From CAVURW01 sp963743595 (lineage in GTDB: Bacteria > Verrucomicrobiota > Verrucomicrobiia > Methylacidiphilales > UBA1321): 5,379 bases of DNA. A program made the position numbers and the translations under genes. The notes below the pieces were generated by a model that was given only the letters and a program-made list of their open reading frames with translations, ran no database searches and had not been told where the DNA came from. The DNA lies in the NCBI GenBank assembly GCA_963743595.1, contig CAVURW010000159.1, positions 1 through 5,379 on the forward strand, given 5' to 3'. Each line of letters begins with the position of its first letter. The first letter of the stretch is position 1. This document shows positions 1 through 5,228 of this stretch, piece after piece.

Positions 1-986
1 TCCTTAATGGAGAAGCCGTTTGACGTCAACCAATCGCAAATCTCTTCCTTTAGATCGGCCCCGCTAGCGTCCGCGCTGATCGAGATCGTCTTTTGCGTCA
101 CGCGACCTCCGTTACCGCTCTTACGTGGGCTCACCATCTGCTGCCGTTCAATAAATTTTCGCGTGCGTTCCACCTCCAGAAGCAGATCCTTAATCGAGAT
201 CTCGATGGTCCGGCGGCTCGGGAGCTCTCCCAGGACGAATTCCGTCTCAGTGTCCTTCAGAAGCATCAGGGCGATCGCCGCACCCACGCCTTGAAGATTT
301 CCGTATTGCGCGTCCACTACATCTCCATCGAGTAGGTTTATACGCGCAGGGGAAGGGACATTCGTCAAATAAATCTCGCCCGTCTTTCGCGAGTAGCCAA
401 AAGCTTGCACTTGTTCCATGACGCTGATGCGGTTTCCCGTGGTCCGAGGCTTCTGCTCCGTGGCCACCTCCAGTGCTTCCCTAACAGCCGCCTTATCCAC
501 AGGAGCCAGCGTCAAGTTACTGCCTGGCGAGCGCCGAATCACTTCTTCTAAAACACGACCCAGAGCCGCCTTGATTTGATCTCGGCATTTCCGGTAGACC
601 GAGAGTGATTGGCCAATGGGATCGGAGATTTCCCGCTCGGAGATCGGTGTGTTTGGTTCAAACTCGCGGAGCAAGAAGGTCTTTTCTGCCGCTTGCGGGT
701 AGATCATTAGGATCGAGTCCAAATGATGATAGGTCATCGCAAAAATAAAGTCGGCCTTACGCACTAGATCTTGAGTGAGCGGTCGGCTGCGGTAGTGGCG
801 GATATCGATTCCCAGCTCCGCCATCACGTCGATCGAGTGCTCGCACGCCAGATGCCCCGGAATCGCACCCACACCCGCCGAGCCGACCTGGATATCATAG
901 CGCCCTCGGACCATGTCCTCTAAAAGACCCTGAGCCATCGGGCTGCGGCACGTATTGCCAGTGCAAACAAAAAGGACATTTCTCAT
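1..986 (-). CDS. LMW protein-arginine/tyrosine phosphatase fused to DUF4388 and RpiB-like domain (C-terminus off window)
   Basis: Reading leftward from ATG at 986-984, 328 codons stay open to the window edge, so the gene is 3'-truncated. Residues 1-150 are a low-molecular-weight phosphatase: P-loop VCTGNTCRSP with nucleophile Cys8 and Arg14, and the general-acid motif DPIG at Asp122. Thr12 sits where YwlE-type protein-arginine phosphatases carry the Thr that distinguishes them from tyrosine phosphatases (usually Ile/Leu), so phosphoarginine is the likelier substrate. Residues about 187-276 resemble DUF4388/PATAN (SRKTGEIYL, LLDGDVVDA, GVGAAIALML, final LLLEVERTR), a domain common in regulatory proteins. 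Residues 299-328 match the start of RpiB (SADASGADLKEEI), but the usual Asp-His reads Asp-Ala. Probably cytoplasmic: no signal peptide or membrane segment is seen. The start has no Shine-Dalgarno; ATG is fixed by the family N-terminus. It follows crtI on the same strand after 141 bp. Phosphatase assignment is firm, DUF4388 good, RpiB probable. Confidence 0.9.
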   Translation of the reverse strand, partial: MRNVLFVCTGNTCRSPMAQGLLEDMVRGRYDIQVGSAGVGAIPGHLACEHSIDVMAELGIDIRHYRSRPLTQDLVRKADFIFAMTYHHLDSILMIYPQAAEKTFLLREFEPNTPISEREISDPIGQSLSVYRKCRDQIKAALGRVLEEVIRRSPGSNLTLAPVDKAAVREALEVATEQKPRTTGNRISVMEQVQAFGYSRKTGEIYLTNVPSPARINLLDGDVVDAQYGNLQGVGAAIALMLLKDTETEFVLGELPSRRTIEISIKDLLLEVERTRKFIERQQMVSPRKSGNGGRVTQKTISISADASGADLKEEICDWLTSNGFSIK

Positions 987-1013
987 GAATCGAGGTGAAT
1001 AGATCTGTCTCGT

Positions 1014-1081
1014 GGTTTTCGCTCCCTTCGACGCGAAACGAAAAACCCTGAGAACTCCGAATCATGCCATGAAATTCGGGG
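1014..1081 (-). terminator. possible terminator hairpins after crtI
   Basis: Two inverted repeats lie between the crtI stop and the next gene. CTCCGAAT (1055-1062) pairs with ATTCGGGG (1074-1081) with one wobble, leaving an 11-nt loop. On the minus strand this hairpin is followed 8 nt later by GGGTTTTTCG. A second pairing, GGTTTTCG (1014-1021) with CGAAAAACC (1039-1047), has one bulge. Neither has the U-tract immediately after the stem, so intrinsic termination is only plausible. The rest of the 141-bp gap shows no gene. Confidence 0.3.
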
Positions 1082-1127
1082 TTTGGCTAGCGTCCTATCA
1101 ATGCGTTGTCTCGAATTGGCAAGTGCC

Positions 1128-2630
1128 TCATGCAGCTTTCGTCGCAAACTGGGCTGGCGCAGGCAGCACCCGCTCGAGAAGCTTGGCACTACTTAAGACC
1201 CCAGGCATTCCTGCTCCCGGGTGCGTCCCCGCGCCCACGAGAAAGAAGTTCTTCACGTCCTCGCTCTTGTTGTGCGGGCGGAACCACGCACTCTGAGTCA
1301 AGACAGGCTCAAATTGAAACGCCGAGCCTAAATTCGAATCCAACTGCGTCTCGAAGTCCTCCGGCGTCCAAAGAATCTTGCTGATCACGTGCTTCCGCAG
1401 ATCCGGGCAAAGCTTCTCCAGAGACGCCAGAATCGCATCCGCATAGCGCTCCTTCGTGTTTGCCCAATCGATCTTCCCTCCGAGGTGGGGCACCGGCGAG
1501 AGCACGTAGAAACACTCGCCGCCGGGGGGTGCCAGGGAGGGATCGGTCCGCGAAGGAACATGGAGGTAGAGCGAGAAATCTTGAGCCAGGACTTTACGAG
1601 CAAAGATATCGGCCAACAGTTCCGTGTACCTTTCGGTCAGGATAATCATGTGGTGCGCCAGGTCCGGGTAGGTGCGATTTGTTCCGAAATAAATCAGGAA
1701 CAAACTCATCGAGTAGCGCATCCGATTGAGCCGCTCATCCGTCCACTTCTTCCGGGCCGCTTTCGGCACCGCTTTCTTGTAGAAATTCGAGACATCCGCG
1801 TTCGAGACGACCACATCCGCCGGTAGCTTTTCACCCGAACCGGTTTCCACACCGACCGCCTCTCCATTTTCTACAAGGAGCTGCGTCACTTTCGTGTTCA
1901 GCCGCACCGTGCCGCCCAGTTCCTCAAAGAGTTTAACCATAGCTTGGACCAGGGCACCGGTGCCGCCGAGCGCGAAGTGCACGCCCCATTTTCGCTCCAG
2001 AAAATGAATCATGGAATAGATGGATGACGCGTGAACTGGGTTACCGCCCACGAGCAGCGGGTGAAAGCTGAACACCTGCTGCAAGAGCGGATGCTTGATG
2101 AACCCCTTGATCATCGTGAGAACCGACTGATCGGACCGCAGTCGCATCAGATCGGGCGCGACCACGACCATGTCCATAATGGTGGAGAAGGGCTTATCGG
2201 CTAAATCTGTAAACGCGCGATCGAAAATCCGTTTTGAATGATCCACAAACCGCAAATATCCCGGCACATCATCCGGATTAAACTTCTCGATTTGTTCAAC
2301 CATTTGCTTTTCATCGCCCGTGTAGTCGAACGTGCTGCCATCATAGAAAACGATTCGGTAAAACGGCGTCACCGGCACTATCCTCACGTAATCTTCCGTC
2401 TTGCGACCGGCCAGCTCAAACAGTTCATCGATCAAGAACGGCGCAGTAATGATGGTAGGGCCCGCATCGTACACAAAGCCCTGATCCCGAAAGACATACG
2501 CCCGGCCCCCGGCCATATCGCGCATCTCGAGAATCGTGGTTTGATACCCTTTCACTTGCAACCGAATCGCAGCGGCCAACCCGCCGAATCCGGAACCGAT
2601 CACCACTGCACTAGCCGACTTAGTTGTCAT
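1128..2630 (-). CDS. crtI: CrtI-type phytoene desaturase (carotenoid biosynthesis)
   Basis: A 500-aa FAD-dependent desaturase that introduces double bonds into phytoene (or a C30 analogue) to give coloured carotenes; it is normally membrane-associated. The N-terminus has the Rossmann motif VVIGSGFGG (Gly12, Gly14, Gly17), acidic Glu35 at the end of the second strand, then MAGGRAY (39-45) and DAGPT (55-59). The C-terminus carries the bacterial phytoene dehydrogenase signature, FLVGAGTHPGAGMPGVLSSA (463-482). Length and both ends fit CrtI. Start ATG 2630 puts the Rossmann motif about 10 residues in, as is usual. An in-frame ATG at 2723 (531 aa) has a better Shine-Dalgarno but adds 31 atypical basic residues. 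A promoter ending 8 nt before ATG 2630 suggests a near-leaderless message. No crtB or other carotenoid gene is in the window, so the number of desaturation steps, and C40 versus C30 substrate, cannot be told. CrtN and CrtO-type relatives are less likely alternatives. Confidence 0.93.
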   Translation of the reverse strand: MTTKSASAVVIGSGFGGLAAAIRLQVKGYQTTILEMRDMAGGRAYVFRDQGFVYDAGPTIITAPFLIDELFELAGRKTEDYVRIVPVTPFYRIVFYDGSTFDYTGDEKQMVEQIEKFNPDDVPGYLRFVDHSKRIFDRAFTDLADKPFSTIMDMVVVAPDLMRLRSDQSVLTMIKGFIKHPLLQQVFSFHPLLVGGNPVHASSIYSMIHFLERKWGVHFALGGTGALVQAMVKLFEELGGTVRLNTKVTQLLVENGEAVGVETGSGEKLPADVVVSNADVSNFYKKAVPKAARKKWTDERLNRMRYSMSLFLIYFGTNRTYPDLAHHMIILTERYTELLADIFARKVLAQDFSLYLHVPSRTDPSLAPPGGECFYVLSPVPHLGGKIDWANTKERYADAILASLEKLCPDLRKHVISKILWTPEDFETQLDSNLGSAFQFEPVLTQSAWFRPHNKSEDVKNFFLVGAGTHPGAGMPGVLSSAKLLERVLPAPAQFATKAA

Positions 2631-2638
2631 AAGCTGAG

Positions 2639-2666
2639 ATAATAGCACCGAACCCACACTCGGCAA
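2639..2666 (-). promoter_or_regulatory. putative crtI promoter, leaderless type
   Basis: On the minus strand, TTGCCG (2666-2661) and TATTAT (2644-2639) are separated by 16 nt, resembling sigma-70 -35 and -10 boxes. The -10 box ends only 8 nt before ATG 2630, so transcription would start at or within a few bases of the start codon. This supports the shorter crtI start. It is a match by eye only. Confidence 0.4.
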
Positions 2667-2697
2667 ACGTGGAGCCCATTTCCGTTGGCTGAATGCT

Positions 2698-2726
2698 TTG
2701 ACTTTTGCCAAAAAGCCTGCCATTCT
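2698..2726 (+). promoter_or_regulatory. putative promoter of tRNA-Arg
   Basis: TTGACT (2698-2703), a 17-nt spacer and CATTCT (2721-2726) form a sigma-70-like promoter with a strong -35 and a weak -10. The start would lie near 2733, about 25 nt before the mature tRNA 5' end. It sits between the two possible crtI starts, on the opposite strand. Confidence 0.4.
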
Positions 2727-2728
2727 TC

Positions 2729-2735
2729 CCACCTT
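2729..2735 (-). promoter_or_regulatory. Shine-Dalgarno of the alternative upstream crtI start
   Basis: On the minus strand AAGGTGG lies 5 nt before an in-frame ATG at 2723-2721. It is the clearest Shine-Dalgarno found before any candidate start in the window. If used, CrtI would gain 31 residues beginning MAGFLAKVKAF. A transcript using it would have to begin in the 22-bp gap before the tRNA or inside the antisense of the tRNA, which argues against it. Confidence 0.3.
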
Positions 2736-2738
2736 TCA

Positions 2739-2754
2739 GCTGGAACTTTCCAGC
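2739..2754. repeat. 16-bp perfect inverted repeat before tRNA-Arg
   Basis: GCTGGAA (2739-2745) and TTCCAGC (2748-2754) are perfect complements separated by CT. In RNA this can fold as a 6-bp stem with an ACUU loop, ending 3 nt before the mature tRNA 5' end. It could be a 5'-leader hairpin of the tRNA precursor, an operator between the divergent genes, or chance. Confidence 0.5.
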
Positions 2755-2757
2755 CCC

Positions 2758-2831
2758 GCACTCGTAGCTCAATTGGATAGAGCGCTTCCCTCCGAAGGAA
2801 GAGGTTACCGGTTCGACCCCAGTCGAGTGCA
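2758..2831 (+). tRNA. tRNA-Arg (anticodon CCG)
   Basis: A full cloverleaf can be drawn. The acceptor GCACTCG (2758-2764) pairs perfectly with CGAGTGC (2824-2830), followed by discriminator A2831. The D-arm is GCTC/GAGC with loop AATTGGATA. The anticodon stem is CTTCC/GGAAG with loop CTCCGAA, giving anticodon CCG (2792-2794), which reads the arginine codon CGG. The variable loop is 5 nt. The T-loop is TTCGACC. The T-stem ACCGG/CCAGT has one C-A mismatch at position 51:63. CCA is not encoded. It lies divergent to crtI and marks the point after which gene content becomes unrecognised. Confidence 0.93.
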
Positions 2832-2860
2832 GCCCTCTCAAACTCGATTTTGAGAAAGGC
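2832..2860 (+). terminator. hairpin directly after tRNA-Arg
   Basis: GCC (2832-2834) and TCTCAAA (2836-2842) pair with TTTGAGA (2849-2855) and GGC (2858-2860) around a CTCGAT loop, interrupted by a bulged C and two As. It begins one base after the tRNA discriminator. No T-run follows, so it may act in 3'-end processing or as a weak terminator. From here to 2949 no gene is apparent. Confidence 0.4.
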
Positions 2861-2949
2861 CAAAAATCCTTATTCCTAACGGAAAGCTCACCAAGATTCT
2901 CAGCAAGTTTGCAGAGAAGAAAATTGTTCTTGCCGCTTGGTTGTCTCAT

Positions 2950-3375
2950 TTATTCGAGTTCACTGATCGTCCGATGTCCTTCTACTCTTTCAACTAAGCG
3001 TAAGTTCGAAACATCTGGCCTTAATATAAGAATGTTATTTAGAGTATTTTTAAAATATACTATATTGTCCTTGTCATGAATATTTTTGTGAAAGTAGCTT
3101 AATAATGGTTTCCAAGCAGACCAGAAATCAAATAAACATGTTATTATTCTGGTGTGAGCTACATGACGCGACGGAATTACCAGAAGAGAGAGCCACTCGT
3201 TTCTGAACTTACAGTATGCTACTGCAATGTTAGGCACATTACCTCGATTCGGTTCGCTGATGTCTAGACCATGGACTTTTGCCGACTGCCGGACCTCAGA
3301 TAGGAGTTTCAAAACTACGAACTGCTCCTCATGAGACGGGTCAATGCTCAGATCAAAAAGAAATGCTTTATGCAT
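2950..3375 (-). CDS. hypothetical protein, 141 aa, AT-rich
   Basis: I do not recognise this protein. It begins MHKAFLFDLS and ends with TAA at 2952-2950. It is soluble-looking, with mixed hydrophobic stretches (WLSLLVIP at about 62-69, TCLFDFWSAWKPLLSYF at about 79-95) but no clear membrane helix, signal peptide or catalytic motif. The 3' two-thirds lie in DNA much poorer in GC than the crtI side, with many A/T-ending codons (ATA, TTA, AGA, AAT), as in transferred genes. Support for coding is that a 141-codon frame is unlikely by chance in such AT-rich DNA, and only its first 15 codons could overlap a plus-strand frame. Against it, there is no Shine-Dalgarno before the ATG and no obvious promoter. 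It is divergent from the 323-aa gene. It could be a decayed remnant rather than an active gene. Confidence 0.5.
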   Translation of the reverse strand: MHKAFLFDLSIDPSHEEQFVVLKLLSEVRQSAKVHGLDISEPNRGNVPNIAVAYCKFRNEWLSLLVIPSRHVAHTRIITCLFDFWSAWKPLLSYFHKNIHDKDNIVYFKNTLNNILILRPDVSNLRLVERVEGHRTISELE

Positions 3376-3393
3376 ATAAAAAGGAAGCCTTCA

Positions 3394-3423
3394 CTGACGA
3401 ATAGAGACAAGTTGAACTATAGT
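3394..3423 (+). promoter_or_regulatory. putative promoter of the 323-aa gene
   Basis: CTGACG (3394-3399), an 18-nt spacer and TATAGT (3418-3423) resemble a sigma-70 promoter, with a start near 3430. If real it excludes the in-frame ATGs at 3331 and 3370 and supports ATG 3475 as the start. ACTATAGT inside it is an 8-bp palindrome. Confidence 0.3.
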
Positions 3424-3474
3424 GTTTCTTTTCAAGGCGTCGACCGATCCTCGACTCTCGTGTTCGTCGCGCGT

Positions 3475-4446
3475 ATGATCTTACTAGTGTCACCCTTTTA
3501 CATCCAGGCGGGTTCTCCAGTTCCGCTCAGCCGCAAGAACGTCAACTATGAACACTGCGGTGACGAATATTTTGAACGGCTTCATGGGATGATTGATTCC
3601 AGTTTTCCGATGTTAAACGAGGAACTAATCGTCTTTTGGGCGCACGAGTCGATAACTTTTAACTACCGCTACGACGCGTATCGCTTGATTCCGGACATGA
3701 TATCGATAATTGAGGGCATCCGAAGCCAACCTTCCGGGAGCGACGAATGGTGCTTTGGGATTCAGGGTTACATGCCGATTTGGGTTTTTGAATGGGCCGA
3801 CGAAACTCTGCTGCTCTCTTGGAGAAACTATCAGGGCGATGATGATTCGAAAATGCGTGGCAAACCGCCGGTCACGCTGCGGACACGTCAGTTCATCAAT
3901 GAGTGGAAAAGGCCGATGGAAATGTGCCTACGAGCTATCGTCGCTTGTGGTTTTGACTCCATCTATCCGGAAACTGTAAACCAGTTTCGCAGCTTCATTC
4001 AATCTATCCCGGGAAATGGTTTTCTTTACCCACTTGAAAATGTTCCAAACGGATATTTTGAAATGGATGTTAACCTCTCTTTTGGGTATCTCGTTTTAAA
4101 GATGGGAGGGGACGATGTTGCTGTGACTGACTTCAACCCCGACATCTTTAGCGAACTCCTTAAGGCCGCACTAACTTTAGAAAATGCCACTGCGCCCATA
4201 TCGCTTTCGTTGAGGCAGTCGTGTGACGTGTGTACTTGCCGATTTGAAAGAAACTGTCAAGGACTGGAGATCAAGATACTGAAGGGGACTCGAGAGCCTT
4301 TTTACCTGTTCACGACCTGGCAACAGTTCGCTTCAGAAGTATCTTCTCTTGCTGTCTATCTCCGTAAAATTAAGTGGCTCACCAAACCGGTTCCCGAGAT
4401 TGAATTGCTTAGGGCAAGACTCCAGGCGAGCAAGACCGGCGTTTAG
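3475..4446 (+). CDS. hypothetical protein, 323 aa, with cysteine cluster
   Basis: I do not recognise the family. From ATG 3475 it encodes 323 aa ending at TAG 4444-4446. The N-terminal half is rich in aromatic residues (EELIVFWAHESITFNYRYDAYR at 49-70 in two parts, IWVFEWADE at 102-110, LLLSWRNYQGDDD at 112-124), suggesting beta strands. A helical segment follows at about 135-178. Near the C-terminus four cysteines form C-x2-C-x-C-x5-C (Cys250, 253, 255, 261), a possible metal site, then a helical tail. No signal peptide or membrane span is evident. The frame is open back to ATG 3331 (371 aa), but that start overlaps the divergent 141-aa gene, and a promoter-like site lies downstream of it. 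No start in this frame has a good Shine-Dalgarno. It is convergent with the 221-aa gene, 35 bp apart. Coding is well supported; function is unknown. Confidence 0.75.
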   Translation: MILLVSPFYIQAGSPVPLSRKNVNYEHCGDEYFERLHGMIDSSFPMLNEELIVFWAHESITFNYRYDAYRLIPDMISIIEGIRSQPSGSDEWCFGIQGYMPIWVFEWADETLLLSWRNYQGDDDSKMRGKPPVTLRTRQFINEWKRPMEMCLRAIVACGFDSIYPETVNQFRSFIQSIPGNGFLYPLENVPNGYFEMDVNLSFGYLVLKMGGDDVAVTDFNPDIFSELLKAALTLENATAPISLSLRQSCDVCTCRFERNCQGLEIKILKGTREPFYLFTTWQQFASEVSSLAVYLRKIKWLTKPVPEIELLRARLQASKTGV

Positions 4447-4452
4447 ATGAGT

Positions 4453-4476
4453 AACAGATGTTTCACCCATCCTGTT
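4453..4476. terminator. hairpin between convergent genes
   Basis: AACAG-ATG (4453-4460) pairs with CAT-c-CTGTT (4468-4476) through 8 bp with one bulged C and a 7-nt loop. It fills the 35-bp gap between two convergent stop codons, where a bidirectional terminator would be expected. No T-run follows on either strand, so its strength as an intrinsic terminator is doubtful. Confidence 0.4.
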
Positions 4477-4481
4477 GCAGC

Positions 4482-5147
4482 TCAGCGGATTTCAAAATTA
4501 CCTAATCGCGAGGCGATTTCCTCCGTAAGTCTTCCATTCTCCTTCAGGTAAGGAATTGCGAGGCCCGCCATCAGGACGTTCACTGGATCCTGAGAACTGA
4601 AGCGTTTTTGTGTCGCTTCAAACGAGTCGGTAACGCGGGCTTTTAGGATAACGTCTAACGACTGATGAATACGTGGCTGTACACGCGCCATAGCTTGGAT
4701 TAGAAACCATTCCATATCTCCGGAAATCTCGATAACGAACCGTTCGTCTTCAAAGTCACGAGTGAGAAAGCGAGTGGGTAAACACATCCTGTACCTCACC
4801 CAAGCATCCAAAACGTCGTCGTATCGATCTCCCGAAACCAGGGACTGCAATGCGCCGTACCGATCCAACATGCAGTGGCCGAGCAAAATCCAATAGGCCT
4901 GCGCACGAGGATTATATCGGGCCACTGGTTGAGCTGGCTTCCGGTATTCTAATATCCGATTGGCAAAAGCGACCAACAAGTCACGATCTGCTCTTAGATT
5001 CTTGTAGAGATCAACGATTCGGTTCGGACATTGAAGAGATTCAAGCAGTTCAACCCACAAAAACACAGCGTTATGGTCCGTTTGTCGACACTGATCAAGC
5101 ACACGAGTGACAGCATCATTAATCCGTTCTTCGTCGCTTGAGTTCAT
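4482..5147 (-). CDS. hypothetical protein, 221 aa, mostly helical
   Basis: I do not recognise the family. It starts at ATG 5147-5145 (MNSSDEERIN) and stops at TGA 4484-4482. The sequence reads as a soluble, largely alpha-helical protein: amphipathic stretches at about 5-20, 26-40, 54-70, 82-105 (AYWILLGHCMLDRYGALQ), 109-122, 144-157 and 161-183. There is no signal peptide, membrane span or evident catalytic motif. Composition resembles the neighbouring 323-aa gene more than the AT-rich 141-aa gene. The start has no Shine-Dalgarno, but a weak promoter lies 25-54 bp upstream together with an inverted repeat. The partial gene at 5229-5379 is upstream on the same strand, 81 bp away, so the two may be expressed together. 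Stand-alone helical proteins of this size occur among immunity and antitoxin families, but nothing here demonstrates that role. Confidence 0.75.
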   Translation of the reverse strand: MNSSDEERINDAVTRVLDQCRQTDHNAVFLWVELLESLQCPNRIVDLYKNLRADRDLLVAFANRILEYRKPAQPVARYNPRAQAYWILLGHCMLDRYGALQSLVSGDRYDDVLDAWVRYRMCLPTRFLTRDFEDERFVIEISGDMEWFLIQAMARVQPRIHQSLDVILKARVTDSFEATQKRFSSQDPVNVLMAGLAIPYLKENGRLTEEIASRLGNFEIR

Positions 5148-5183
5148 GTCGTGTTATGTCGCTAGATTGTCATCTTACACGAC
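5148..5183. repeat. inverted repeat at the start of the 221-aa gene
   Basis: GTCGTGT (5148-5154) and ACACGAC (5177-5183) are perfect 7-bp complements separated by 22 bp. The left arm abuts the ATG and the right arm touches the putative -10 box. It could be a two-site operator or an RNA hairpin covering the start. Arms this short could arise by chance. Confidence 0.35.
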
Positions 5184-5201
5184 CTAAAGAAACCTTTTGA
5201 A
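5172..5201 (-). promoter_or_regulatory. putative promoter of the 221-aa gene
   Basis: On the minus strand TTCAAA (5201-5196), an 18-nt spacer and TAAGAT (5177-5172) match four of six consensus bases at each box. Transcription would start near 5165, leaving an 18-nt leader without a Shine-Dalgarno. Confidence 0.3.
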
Positions 5202-5228
5202 CGCGTCTAACAATCGGCTGGACGATGT

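Noticed and set aside
7..335. Plus-strand open frames near the left edge.
   Set aside because: Antisense to the DUF4388 and RpiB-like part of the phosphatase fusion, which is the supported coding frame.
831..845. An 8-base match (TCGAGTGC) to the tRNA 3' end, considered as an att copy.
   Set aside because: Too short, and inside the conserved phosphatase coding sequence on the wrong side of the tRNA; chance match.
1012..1384. Plus-strand open frames at 1012-1296 and 1106-1384.
   Set aside because: Mostly antisense to the conserved CrtI C-terminal motif; composition is not protein-like.
1389..1826. A 145-codon plus-strand open frame opposite crtI.
   Set aside because: It lies wholly antisense to a well-supported crtI coding sequence, is rich in Arg and reads like a shadow frame.
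2238..2642. A 134-codon plus-strand open frame opposite the crtI N-terminal region.
   Set aside because: Antisense to the conserved Rossmann and GGR region of CrtI; no independent support.
2620..2949. Minus-strand open frames of 78 and 109 codons running across the tRNA gene.
   Set aside because: They read through the antisense of a clear tRNA and overlap the crtI upstream region in another frame.
3331..3474. N-terminal extension of the 323-aa protein to ATG 3331 (371 aa).
   Set aside because: It overlaps the divergent 141-aa gene, has no ribosome binding site, and a promoter-like site lies inside it. It remains possible if the 141-aa gene is not real.
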